Below are positions 7,154 through 15,374 of a stretch of DNA of 64,000 nt, piece after piece. Position numbers and translations under genes: made by a program. Below the pieces are notes generated by a model. The model did no database searches. It saw only the letters and a list, made by a program, of their open reading frames with translations, and was not told where the DNA came from. How positions within the stretch are numbered: the first letter of the stretch is position 1; each line of letters starts with the position of its first letter. The DNA comes from JAYZDK01 sp964604165 (GTDB lineage Bacteria > Myxococcota_A > UBA796 > CAJQPC01), in assembly GCA_964604165.1 (NCBI GenBank), contig CAZRYF010000003.1, positions 1-64,000 of the forward strand, given 5' to 3'.

Positions 7154-9685
7154 GTGTACAAGCTACTCACCCGTGCCTTCGATGGCATTGAACGTGTCAC
7201 CGGTGCGGTGGGCAGCGGCTGGAGCAGTGTCTGGAATCGGGCTTGGAACGGTCCGCTCCAGGACCTGCTCTTCTTCCTGATTCTGGCGGTCACGGCGCTG
7301 CGCGTCCTGGTGGAGGTCGCCTACGAGGAGTTGGATCGCCTGGTGTCGGGTCTGGAGAAGGCCTTCATCGTGGTGGCGCTGCTGGCCATGACTGGGCTGA
7401 CCTTCCTGGACTACCTGCGGAGGGAGGTCTCCGGCTTCGAATTGGAGATTCGAGGAGGGGCCAACATGAGCGTTCTGCTCATGGTCTGGGTCGGTTTCCT
7501 GGGCGCCTCCCTGGCGACGCGTCAGCGCAAGCACCTGTCGGTGGATGCGACCGACCGCATTCTCTCTCCAGGGGCTGCTCGCTTTGCAAAGCGCTTCTCT
7601 GCGCTTGTGGCGGCTATCTTCTGCTGGAAGTTTGGTGGGTTTGCCCTGGAGCTGGTGGAAGAAAACCTCGTCAAGGGTTCGGGCCAGGAGGGGTTGCCTG
7701 TCTGGGACTGGATGGTGGGTCCGCTGAATGCATTTGTCCAGATCATCTCTCAACAGGTGGAGCCGGCGGGTTGGGTGGTGTGGGGACTTGGATTTGCCAT
7801 GGTCGCCGGGACCTTTGTTCTGCGCCGCTGGCGACGGGACGACGTGGGCACACCGCTCCTCATGGTTCTACAGGTTGTGGTTGGAGGTGCCTGCGCGCTG
7901 CTCCTGGTGCTGGGCATTGCCAACCAGTGGAACCCGGTGGGCCCCGATGACGCTGACATAGAGTGGGCGCACTACACCCGAAGCAATGAGGGCATTCAAG
8001 GGGAGGAGCTGGAACAGCTCTCCCAGGAGCTCGATGACCTGGTCTTTGGGGACACGGGCATTGAGGATGAACCTGTTGTAGAGGGAAAAGGTGCGGCGGC
8101 TCCAGAGGAAGACCGCGCCGATCTGTTGGCGGTTTCGGTCACGTCCCAGAAGTTCCCGGTGTGGTTGGCCCAAGCCGTTCTTCCCCTGTCCTTTTTGTTC
8201 ATGGCCCTGCGGTTCTTCATGATGGCTTTGACCGGCAGCGTGGGAATGCAGACGGAAGCTGGGCAGGTTGGCCCCCCAGCCCATCCAGGAGGTCTCCGGA
8301 CGGGCAAGGACATGGTGGTGGCGGGCCTGGCACCCGGCATCTTGCTGGGATTGGCCCTGGCCCTGGGCATGAGCAAGGGCTGGTTGCTGCTCCTGGCGTG
8401 CATCCTGTTGATCATTGTGGGGGCCCCGCTCTTCTTGGCCATTGGTGTCGCAGCTCTGGCCAGCGTCATGTTGATCCAGGACATCAGCGGCTACAACGTG
8501 GCCAAAGACATGTTCGAGGCGGTGAAGAAGGAAGAGCTTTTGGCCATTCCCTTCTTTGTCCTGGCTGGAAACATCATGACGCAGGGCTCCATTGCCACCC
8601 GGCTGGTGAATGTGGCCCGGGCCTTCATGGGGAGGACCCCCGGCGGTCTTGGTCTGGCCACGGTTTTTGCCTGTGTGGTGTTTGCTGCCATTTCCGGTTC
8701 TTCCCCGGTGACGGTGATTGCCGTCGGGTCAATCATGTTCCCGATGTTGGTCCGGGAGCGGTATCCGGAGAACTACTCCATCGGCGTGCTGACCAGTGCG
8801 GGCTCCCTGGGCATCATCATTCCGCCGTCGGTTCCCATGATCATCTACGCGATCATGGTGAGCAACCGGGAGACGCCCATCTCGGCCAACGATCTGTTCA
8901 TTGGGGGGGTGCTGCCGGGGCTTTTCATCGCCGCCATGTTGGTGGCCTACACCCTGTACGCCACGCGGCCCACCCAGGAGGGCGTTCAGATCGCCATTCC
9001 TGAGTTGGAGGGAGGCTATGGCTCCAACCTCCTTACCCAGCTCAAGCGAAGCTTCCTCTCCTTGCTCCTTCCCGTTCTGATTCTGGGCGGAATCTACGGC
9101 ATTCTGGGACCGATCCGGTTTACGGTCACCGAGGCGGCCGCGGTAGCCGTGGTCTACGCCCTCGCAGTGGAGCTGCTGTTCCACCGGGAGCTGCGTCTGA
9201 AGGAGCTGCCCAAGGTCCTCACGGACTCTGGCGTGATGATGGGGAGCTTATTCCTGATCATTGTGTTGGCCATGGCCTTCAACAAATTCCTGGCAGAACG
9301 GTACATTCCGCAGCAAGCAGCGGAGTGGCTGGGAAACCACGTGCACTCCCAGTGGCAGTTTATTTTACTGGTGAACCTCTTCCTTCTGGCCATCGGCTGT
9401 GTGATGGACATCATCTCCGCCATTCTCATCGTGGCGCCGCTTCTGGCCCCCATTGCGGCGAGTTTTGGCTTGGACCCCATTCACTTCGGCATTATGTTCA
9501 TCGTGAACCTGGAGCTGGGTTACCTGACGCCGCCCATGGGCATCAACCTGTTTGTTGCCTCAACGGTATTTGAACGGACCATTGTGCAGGTCATCAAAGC
9601 CAGCTTGCCGTTCTTGTTGTTGATGCTCTTCTGCCTGGCAGTCATTGCCTGGGTGCCCTGGCTTTCCACCGTTCTTGTGAGGTAG
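7154..9685 (+). CDS. Fused TRAP transporter permease, small (Q) and large (M) subunits
   Basis: The 843-residue protein joins a DctQ-like four-helix part (residues about 25-255) to a full DctM permease (about 375-840), as in other TatQM/SiaQM fusions. The M part shows typical TRAP motifs such as FFVLAGNIMTQGSIATRLV, SGSSPVTVIAVGSIMFP, SAGSLGIIIPPSVPMIIYA and LGYLTPPMGINLFVAS. Between Q and M lies an unusual acidic, hydrophilic stretch of about 80 residues (257-335), then an extra pair of hydrophobic segments. The start is GTG at 7154, 20 bases after the binding-protein gene. It should drive sodium-coupled import of the ligand held by the preceding receptor. Confidence 0.9.
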   Translation: MYKLLTRAFDGIERVTGAVGSGWSSVWNRAWNGPLQDLLFFLILAVTALRVLVEVAYEELDRLVSGLEKAFIVVALLAMTGLTFLDYLRREVSGFELEIRGGANMSVLLMVWVGFLGASLATRQRKHLSVDATDRILSPGAARFAKRFSALVAAIFCWKFGGFALELVEENLVKGSGQEGLPVWDWMVGPLNAFVQIISQQVEPAGWVVWGLGFAMVAGTFVLRRWRRDDVGTPLLMVLQVVVGGACALLLVLGIANQWNPVGPDDADIEWAHYTRSNEGIQGEELEQLSQELDDLVFGDTGIEDEPVVEGKGAAAPEEDRADLLAVSVTSQKFPVWLAQAVLPLSFLFMALRFFMMALTGSVGMQTEAGQVGPPAHPGGLRTGKDMVVAGLAPGILLGLALALGMSKGWLLLLACILLIIVGAPLFLAIGVAALASVMLIQDISGYNVAKDMFEAVKKEELLAIPFFVLAGNIMTQGSIATRLVNVARAFMGRTPGGLGLATVFACVVFAAISGSSPVTVIAVGSIMFPMLVRERYPENYSIGVLTSAGSLGIIIPPSVPMIIYAIMVSNRETPISANDLFIGGVLPGLFIAAMLVAYTLYATRPTQEGVQIAIPELEGGYGSNLLTQLKRSFLSLLLPVLILGGIYGILGPIRFTVTEAAAVAVVYALAVELLFHRELRLKELPKVLTDSGVMMGSLFLIIVLAMAFNKFLAERYIPQQAAEWLGNHVHSQWQFILLVNLFLLAIGCVMDIISAILIVAPLLAPIAASFGLDPIHFGIMFIVNLELGYLTPPMGINLFVASTVFERTIVQVIKASLPFLLLMLFCLAVIAWVPWLSTVLVR

Positions 9686-9689
9686 ATCC

Positions 9690-10520
9690 ATGCAAACTCA
9701 ATCGATTCAAAGTCGGGACGGTACCGGTCTGAACCTGGTCTCCTGGCCGGCGCCGGACTTTTCCAGGGGAAAGGTGCTCATCGTGCACGGTCTTGCTGAG
9801 CACATGGGGCGGTACGAACACGTGGCCAAGGCCTTGGCGGGGGCGGGTTTCTCGGTGTCGGGAGTAGAACTCCGAGGGCATGGGGACTCAGATGGAAAGC
9901 AAGGCCATGTAGACACCTGGACCCAGTACACGGACGATTTGACGGCGGCGGTGGAAGCGCTGGGGGGCGACGTGGTCCTGGTGTGCCACTCCATGGGTTG
10001 CCTGGTCTCCCTCGCGGCGATCCTGGACGGGCTGCCGGTACGCGGCATCGCTCTTTCCAACCCCTTGTTGGGCGTGGCGGTTCAGGCCCCTGCCATCAAG
10101 GTGGCTGCAGCGGGTTGGCTCTCCAAGCTCCTCCCCGCGCTGCCCATGAGCAATGAGCTGAATGTGAAGGACATCAGCCGGGATCCGGACGTGGTGGCCC
10201 GCTACGAGGCGGACGACAAGGTCTTTTCCAAGATCACCCCCCGCTGGTATACGGAGATGATGGCGGCCATGGAGCGGGTCCAAGGTGCTGCTGCTAGTTT
10301 CGACCTTCCTTTGTTGCTACAGCAAGGAGACGGGGATCGAATCACAAATGTAGGGGATGCAACGGCGTTTTTCGAGCGCTGGGGCCACGCTGACAAAAAG
10401 CGGGTGGTCTACCCGGGCCTCTTTCACGAGATCTACAATGAGCCGGAGAAGGAGCAGGTCTTTGCAGAGCTGGGACAGTGGCTCCAGGGACAGGCAGGGC
10501 TCCAGGGGCAGGGGGCGTAG
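9690..10520 (+). CDS. Alpha/beta hydrolase of the monoacylglycerol lipase type
   Basis: The 276-residue cytosolic protein has the Hydrolase_4 (serine aminopeptidase S33-like) pattern. It carries the oxyanion HGLAEH, then ELRGHGDSDG, the nucleophile elbow CHSMG (Ser near residue 101), the acid in QGDGDRITN, and the catalytic His in PGLFHEIYNEPE. This order closely follows monoacylglycerol lipases and lysophospholipases. The ATG lies 4 bases after the TRAP permease stop, so it is cotranscribed. I infer that it could process a lipid brought in by the TRAP system. The elbow has Cys where most homologues have Gly before HSMG. Confidence 0.85.
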   Translation: MQTQSIQSRDGTGLNLVSWPAPDFSRGKVLIVHGLAEHMGRYEHVAKALAGAGFSVSGVELRGHGDSDGKQGHVDTWTQYTDDLTAAVEALGGDVVLVCHSMGCLVSLAAILDGLPVRGIALSNPLLGVAVQAPAIKVAAAGWLSKLLPALPMSNELNVKDISRDPDVVARYEADDKVFSKITPRWYTEMMAAMERVQGAAASFDLPLLLQQGDGDRITNVGDATAFFERWGHADKKRVVYPGLFHEIYNEPEKEQVFAELGQWLQGQAGLQGQGA

Positions 10521-10524
10521 CACA

Positions 10525-11079
10525 ATGACGGCGGGGGAACGGGCGCGGCTGGTAGAGATCCTGAAGGAGCGTTCCGTGCGCTTCGGCTCCTTTGTGCTGG
10601 CAAGCGGAAAGACAAGCGACTTGTACGTGGATGCTCGGCAGACCACTCTGGATCCAGAGGGCGCGTCCTTGTTGGCGGGGCTCCTTCTGGGGCAGCTCCA
10701 ACCCGGGGTGTTGGGAATTGGGGGGCCGGTGACCGGGGCGGATCCCATCACCGGGGCTGTCGTGGCTCGGTCTTGGCAGGAGGAGCGGCCTGTCCATGGA
10801 TTCATGGTGCGAAAAGAACCCAAGGGGCATGGGACCGGCAACCAGGTTGAGGGTCGCGCGGGTCTGCCCGACGGCGCCAGGGTGTGCATGGTGGAAGACA
10901 CTGTCACAACCGGTGGGAGCCTTCTCAAAGCAATTCATGCTGTGGAAGCTGCGGGTCTTGTGGTGGTCCAGGTTCTCTGTGTGGTGGACAGGGAGGAGGG
11001 GGCCATGGAGCGCCTGGCAGAGGCAGGCTTTCGGCTTGAGCCCCTGGTCCGGCGCTCCGAGCTGGAGGAGGGGTCGTGA
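10525..11079 (+). CDS. pyrE: Orotate phosphoribosyltransferase
   Basis: PyrE condenses orotate with PRPP to give OMP in pyrimidine synthesis. The 184-residue protein has the N-terminal FGSFVLASGKTSDLYVDAR substrate hood, the middle GGPVTGADPI and FMVRKEPKGHG segments with the conserved Lys, and the PRPP motif VCMVEDTVTTGGS near residue 125. Start ATG at 10525 sits 4 bases after the hydrolase stop. An in-frame extension upstream has no family support. The stop overlaps the next gene by the four bases GTGA. Confidence 0.93.
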   Translation: MTAGERARLVEILKERSVRFGSFVLASGKTSDLYVDARQTTLDPEGASLLAGLLLGQLQPGVLGIGGPVTGADPITGAVVARSWQEERPVHGFMVRKEPKGHGTGNQVEGRAGLPDGARVCMVEDTVTTGGSLLKAIHAVEAAGLVVVQVLCVVDREEGAMERLAEAGFRLEPLVRRSELEEGS

Positions 11080-12500
11080 AGTCCCAGCCTGCGCTGCCCG
11101 CAGAGGTACATGGGGCCAGGCGCAAGGAGCTTGCCCGGTACGTTGAAGGGGCGGTTCTGCTTGTGGGAAACGGCTTACTGGCTCGAAATCTCCCGTTGGC
11201 GCACCTGCCTTTTCGTCAGGATTCAAACTTCCTCTACCTCACTGGGTGCAATGTCCCGGGGGCTGCAGCGATTCTGGTGGACGGAAAGTGTGAGTTGTTT
11301 CTGGAACTCCCGGGCCCGGAGGATGCACTGTGGCATGGAGCTTCCCCGAATGCCGAGATGCTGCGGGTTTCCTTTGGGGTGGATGCAGTTCGTGACGCCA
11401 GGGAGCTGGAGGGTGCTTGTGCACGATTTGGATCCCTCAGGACCCTCGCGGTCGCGGATCCCAATCAGTCGGCCCTGGCGGCTCGTCTTTCAGGGGCTTC
11501 GTTGGGGTTTGGATCTGAGCACGGCGATGGGGCTGTGGTGGATGCCCTTATACAGATGAGGGGGATCAAGAAGGCGGAGGAGGTGACCGAGCACCGGCTC
11601 GCAGCCAAGGTCACGGAGGCGGCGCACCGGACCGCCATGGCGGCGACCCGACCCGGCGGGCACGAGCGGGAGATCGCGGCGCTCTTTGACGGAGTGCTGG
11701 CTGCCATGGGCTGTGTGCCCGGGTACGACTCGATTGTGACTGTGCGCGGGGAGGTCCTGCACAATCCCCACCATGAAAACCCCCTGGCGGATGGAGACTT
11801 GTTGCTCTTGGATGGAGGAGCGGAACGGGAGAGCGGGTACGGGACGGATGTGACCCGCACCTGGCCGGTGAGTGGACGATTCGATGCGCGGGCACGAGGG
11901 GCTTACCAGGCAGTGCTCGCGTCGCAAACGGCCGCCATTGCACTGTGCCGTGCGGGGACACGTTACCGGGAAGTCCACTTGGAGAGTGCCCGGGTGCTGG
12001 CCCGGTGGTTGTGCGACGAGGGCCTCGTCACTTGTGGAGTGGAAGAAGCGGTGGAGACAGGTGCCCACGCCTTGTTCTATCCCCATGGAGTAGGGCACTT
12101 TCTCGGGCTCGATGTTCACGACCTGGAGCAGTTTGGGGACCGGGCGGCCTATGCGGAGGGAAGGGAGCGTTCCGACACATTCGGTCTCTCCTATCTGCGC
12201 TTGGACATGGATCTCAAGCCGGGTCACCTCGTGACGGTGGAACCTGGTTTCTATGTGGTACCTGCCATCCTGCAGGATGCTCGGATGCGACAGCACCACC
12301 GGGGCCGCGTGGATTTTGAGCGCGCCGAGAGCTGGCAGGGTTTTGGGGGAATTCGGATTGAAGATGACGTGCTGGTGACGAAGGGGGGACCGGAGGTGCT
12401 GACCGGCTCCATTCCAAAAACCGTGAAGGACTTGGAAGCTCTCGTAGGGTCGGGGAAGACGCCTTATGAGCGCTTTTTTGGAGAGAGGCGGAGTGTGTGA
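11076..12500 (+). CDS. pepP: Xaa-Pro aminopeptidase (M24B)
   Basis: This 474-residue metallopeptidase removes N-terminal residues preceding proline. The N-terminal AMP_N domain has FRQDSNFLYLTGCNVPGA. The C-terminal pita-bread domain supplies the two-metal ligands: Asp in LLLLDGGAERESGYGTDVTRTW (both Asp), His in HGVGHFLGLDVHD, Glu in TVEPGFYV and Glu in GIRIEDDVLV. All are intact, so it is probably active with manganese. GTG start at 11076 overlaps the pyrE stop, implying translational coupling. It is the last gene of the run that begins with TatT; 138 non-coding bases follow. Confidence 0.93.
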   Translation: MKSQPALPAEVHGARRKELARYVEGAVLLVGNGLLARNLPLAHLPFRQDSNFLYLTGCNVPGAAAILVDGKCELFLELPGPEDALWHGASPNAEMLRVSFGVDAVRDARELEGACARFGSLRTLAVADPNQSALAARLSGASLGFGSEHGDGAVVDALIQMRGIKKAEEVTEHRLAAKVTEAAHRTAMAATRPGGHEREIAALFDGVLAAMGCVPGYDSIVTVRGEVLHNPHHENPLADGDLLLLDGGAERESGYGTDVTRTWPVSGRFDARARGAYQAVLASQTAAIALCRAGTRYREVHLESARVLARWLCDEGLVTCGVEEAVETGAHALFYPHGVGHFLGLDVHDLEQFGDRAAYAEGRERSDTFGLSYLRLDMDLKPGHLVTVEPGFYVVPAILQDARMRQHHRGRVDFERAESWQGFGGIRIEDDVLVTKGGPEVLTGSIPKTVKDLEALVGSGKTPYERFFGERRSV

Positions 12501-12638
12501 TTTCGCCGATGGTTGTGGCTCGCGTCGGGTGCGAACCCACGAGTTTTCTTCCTCTTTGCTGGGCGGGCGATGGCATGCGCATTGCAGTCAGGGGCCACGA
12601 AATGCGGCCACTTGGATGGTAGGGATGCCGGAGAAGAG

Positions 12639-13166
12639 ATGCGCTGGATGAGAGATGTGGAGCTGCGGCGAAAGGTGATGTCGATTTGGTTCGTCTTTCA
12701 CCTGGTCATGGTCGTGAACTATGTCTGGATCAACGAGGATCAGAAGCAATTCCTCCGTCCGATCTCCAAGCCCTACATTCACTGGCTGCAGCTCACCCAG
12801 AAGTGGCACATGTTCAAGTCGCCGGCGAAGTGGGACCGGTTCCTTGAGCCGGTGGGAATTCGGCCGGATGGCAGCGAGGTGGCGCTGGACATTGCGGTGG
12901 ACCCACCGGAAGGCTCCTTTCTACACCTCCGCTACAACCGGTGGATCAAGGTCCACAACATTGTGGCCTATGAAAAGAAGGGAAAACGCCGGTACGGTGA
13001 GCCCCTTGCGCGGTGGTTGTGTACCCAATTTCCGGAGCCGGTGACCGAGGTGCGGTTGCACGTGCGCAAGGAGAAACACAGAACCCGAAAACAGTGGCGG
13101 CAGGATCCGCTCCCTCCGAGAGAGAGCGAGACCTTTGAGATTGCGAGGTCCCAATGCAACCTGTAA
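12639..13166 (+). CDS. SdpA/DUF5819-like partner of an HTTM protein, copy 1
   Basis: The predicted 175-residue protein has one N-terminal hydrophobic segment (VMSIWFVFHLVMVVNYVW) and a soluble remainder. It shares the order W-x-MF-x-P, then Y-x-R-x2-K-x-H-x2-VA and YGE-x-L-x-R with the gene at 14029, so the two are homologues. Proteins of this kind (DUF5819, SdpA of the Bacillus Sdp system) sit next to HTTM membrane proteins, as here. Start ATG at 12639 follows GGAG by 5 bases; upstream in-frame codons are not protein-like. The end overlaps the HTTM gene by 13 bases. Function is unknown. The family name is a moderate-confidence assignment from context and motif. Confidence 0.62.
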   Translation: MRWMRDVELRRKVMSIWFVFHLVMVVNYVWINEDQKQFLRPISKPYIHWLQLTQKWHMFKSPAKWDRFLEPVGIRPDGSEVALDIAVDPPEGSFLHLRYNRWIKVHNIVAYEKKGKRRYGEPLARWLCTQFPEPVTEVRLHVRKEKHRTRKQWRQDPLPPRESETFEIARSQCNL

Positions 13167-14032
13167 TGCAGCGTGCCTGGGAGGCCTGGAGTGCCTGGTG
13201 GTTTTCCGATGTGGATCTGCGAAACGTCGCTCTCTTGCGCATTGGTTTTGGCCTCCTCGCCCTATGGATGTATGTGCCCATGTGGGGAGACCTCTCCTGG
13301 GCGCTGGCGGACTCCGGTGTCTTTCCCCTTGCCGAGCGCGCCTCGGCCTACGGACCCCATCGCATCACCCTGTTTGCAAACCCCTGGCTCCAGATCGGAG
13401 ATTTGGCGACGATCCGGCTTCTCTTTGCCGGATTCCTTGGGGTCTTGGTGATGGTGGTGCTGGGGGTGTTTTCCAGGTTTTCTGTACTGGTCGCCTGGCT
13501 GTTTGTTGTCTCCATGGCCAACAGGAATGCGGTCTGGAGCGACGGCTCGGATGTGGTGTTGAAGGTCTTTGGCTTCTACCTGTTGTTCATGCCCACAGGA
13601 AGAGTGTGGTCCGTGGATGCGATTCGCCGTGGCGGGCAGCCCAATCCAGCCTCAGCCTGGGCGCTGCGCTTGTTCCAGCTTCAGGTCTGCATTCTGTATG
13701 TGAAGACTGGGCTGGTGAAGTTCTTCAACAGCCAGTGGCAAGCAGGGGATGCGGTCTTTCAGGCCCTGTCCACCGAGTACTTTTGGCGTTTTCGCATGGA
13801 AGGGGTTCTCTCGTCCACGGTCGTTCAGTGGATCTGCGAGTTCATGAATTGGGCGACGCTTGTCTTTGAAATCGGCTTTCCCCTGGTGTTCTTCAGCCGA
13901 TTTCGTCGGCCCTTCCTGTTGTTTGGTGTGGTGCTGCACGTGGGGGTGGTGCTGCAGATGAACCTTGGGGCCTTTACTGAGGCGATTCTCTGGACCTATC
14001 TGGCGTTTCTCCTGCTTCCTGAAGGCAAGTGA
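13154..14032 (+). CDS. HTTM-domain membrane protein (vitamin K gamma-carboxylase-like), copy 1
   Basis: The 292-residue polytopic protein has six or more hydrophobic helices and HTTM hallmarks: an N-terminal NVALLRIGFGLLALW helix, the NRNAVWSDGSDVVL segment, and the signature VCILYVKTGLVKFFNSQW with its conserved Tyr, Gly, Lys and Trp. HTTM proteins include SdpB and are related to vitamin K-dependent gamma-glutamyl carboxylase. Whether bacterial ones use a quinone for modification is not settled. It overlaps the preceding SdpA-like gene by 13 bases and the next gene by GTGA, so the module is made as a unit. Confidence 0.82.
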   Translation: MQPVMQRAWEAWSAWWFSDVDLRNVALLRIGFGLLALWMYVPMWGDLSWALADSGVFPLAERASAYGPHRITLFANPWLQIGDLATIRLLFAGFLGVLVMVVLGVFSRFSVLVAWLFVVSMANRNAVWSDGSDVVLKVFGFYLLFMPTGRVWSVDAIRRGGQPNPASAWALRLFQLQVCILYVKTGLVKFFNSQWQAGDAVFQALSTEYFWRFRMEGVLSSTVVQWICEFMNWATLVFEIGFPLVFFSRFRRPFLLFGVVLHVGVVLQMNLGAFTEAILWTYLAFLLLPEGK

Positions 14033-14520
14033 GTCCTCGGCTTTGGCTCCGACATGGGGTCATTGTCTTCCTCTGCTTGGGGCTGTTGGCGTCCAACCTC
14101 AGGTCGGGGCCGGTGGATGCGGCGTTGGAGCCGGTGTTTGGAAAGACCATTCAGAAGTTGGGTATTCGACAGTTCTGGTCCATGTTTGCCCCCAATCCAG
14201 TGCACAACGCGATGTTTGTGGAAGCCACTGCATTGGAGTTGGGCGAGGAGCGCCCCCTTCACATCGGGACCGAACCGCCAGAGGAGGGGTTCTATTTCAC
14301 CTGGACCTATGACCGCATCGGCAAGTTTCACAAGAAGGTGGCGCTCAAACCCGAGGTTTGGTTGGCGCCCTATGGGGAGGCCCTTTGTCGACTCCACGAG
14401 GTCCACGGGTCCATCGTTCTGTCTTCAGTGCGACACAAGACACCTCGTCCTTGGAAGAGGCGCCAAGGTGAGCGCAAGGAGCGGGTGGAGACCGTTCTGG
14501 GAGAAGTGCCATGTCCTTGA
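14029..14520 (+). CDS. SdpA/DUF5819-like partner of an HTTM protein, copy 2
   Basis: This 163-residue protein has one N-terminal hydrophobic anchor (GVIVFLCLGLLASNL), then FWSMFAPNP, which is close to the DUF5819/SdpA core motif. YDRIGKFHKKVA and YGEALCRLHE follow, matching copy 1 in order and spacing. GTG at 14029 overlaps the preceding stop (GTGA), and its own end overlaps the second HTTM gene by 10 bases. The function is not known. In the Bacillus Sdp system SdpA and SdpB together mature a toxin peptide, but no SdpC-like precursor is visible here. Confidence 0.65.
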   Translation: MSPRLWLRHGVIVFLCLGLLASNLRSGPVDAALEPVFGKTIQKLGIRQFWSMFAPNPVHNAMFVEATALELGEERPLHIGTEPPEEGFYFTWTYDRIGKFHKKVALKPEVWLAPYGEALCRLHEVHGSIVLSSVRHKTPRPWKRRQGERKERVETVLGEVPCP

Positions 14521-15374
14521 TTGGGTTGTGGAGGCGGTACTGGGAAGTGGAGATTCCCGCAGAGACCTACGTACCTCTTCGCGTGGGCCTGGGGCTCATG
14601 ATGTTTCTGTCCATTGGAACGGCGGGTTTGCACGGGGGGCTCTATTTTGATGGGGGTCTCGGATTGGGGGTTGCGGACGTGGGCGGGACCTACGGTGGGC
14701 TGCACCTTGGCTGGTTTGACAATCTGCAAGGCGTGCAAGTCCCCACCCTCCTTGGGGCCGGAATGCTTCTATCGCTGCTCTTTGCAGCGGGTGTCGCGCC
14801 CCGGTTCTGCGGGGTGCTGGTGTTTTTGGTCCACTTGGGCTTGCAGCACCGTATGCGGTACTGGATGAACGGCGGAGATGCTCTCTTACGGTGCCTCTTC
14901 TTCTTCTCCCTTCTGGCTCCTTTGGGCCAGAAGAAGGGGGCAACCCCTGGGTGGCCCCTTCGTTTCTGTCAGCTTCAAATGGCGGTCATGTACCTGGCCA
15001 CGGTGATTTACAAGGCCGGCGGATCAGACTGGCACAACGGCAACGCCATGTACTACGCCATGTCCGATGCGCGGTATGTTCGAATGCCTATGGACTGGTT
15101 GGTGGCAAACGGCGTGGGACAGTCTCTCTTGCGGATGGGCACCTGGGGAACGCTGGTGTTGGAACTGGCGCTGGTGGTGACCTTGCTTTGGCCGCGCTGG
15201 AGGAAGGCGGGGATTGCCATGGGGGTGTTTCTCCACGTGGGCATTCTCGTGTCCATGCGGGTCGGTCTGTTCACACCCGTGGTGCTGGTCGGGTACCTTT
15301 CCTTTCTTACCGCTCTTCCGACGAAGAGCGGGGAGCGCACCCGGTATACCTTTGGAACAGGAGGGCCCTTGTGA
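14511..15374 (+). CDS. HTTM-domain membrane protein, copy 2
   Basis: The 287-residue polytopic protein repeats the HTTM pattern: the helix VPLRVGLGLMMFLSIG, the HRMRYWMNGGDALLRC segment equivalent to that of copy 1, and the Tyr/Lys/Trp signature in MAVMYLATVIYKAGGSDW followed by HNGNAMYYAMSD. Overall similarity to copy 1 is low, so the duplication is old or the two were acquired separately. It starts inside the SdpA-like gene before it and ends in a GTGA overlap with the kelch lipoprotein gene. An integral inner-membrane location is expected. Confidence 0.8.
   Translation: MSLIGLWRRYWEVEIPAETYVPLRVGLGLMMFLSIGTAGLHGGLYFDGGLGLGVADVGGTYGGLHLGWFDNLQGVQVPTLLGAGMLLSLLFAAGVAPRFCGVLVFLVHLGLQHRMRYWMNGGDALLRCLFFFSLLAPLGQKKGATPGWPLRFCQLQMAVMYLATVIYKAGGSDWHNGNAMYYAMSDARYVRMPMDWLVANGVGQSLLRMGTWGTLVLELALVVTLLWPRWRKAGIAMGVFLHVGILVSMRVGLFTPVVLVGYLSFLTALPTKSGERTRYTFGTGGPL

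Noticed and set aside
12525..12555. A tRNA T-arm-like stretch on the minus strand (GGGTTCGCACCC).
   Set aside because: The stem has a mismatch and no matching acceptor, D-arm or anticodon arm is found at the right distance.
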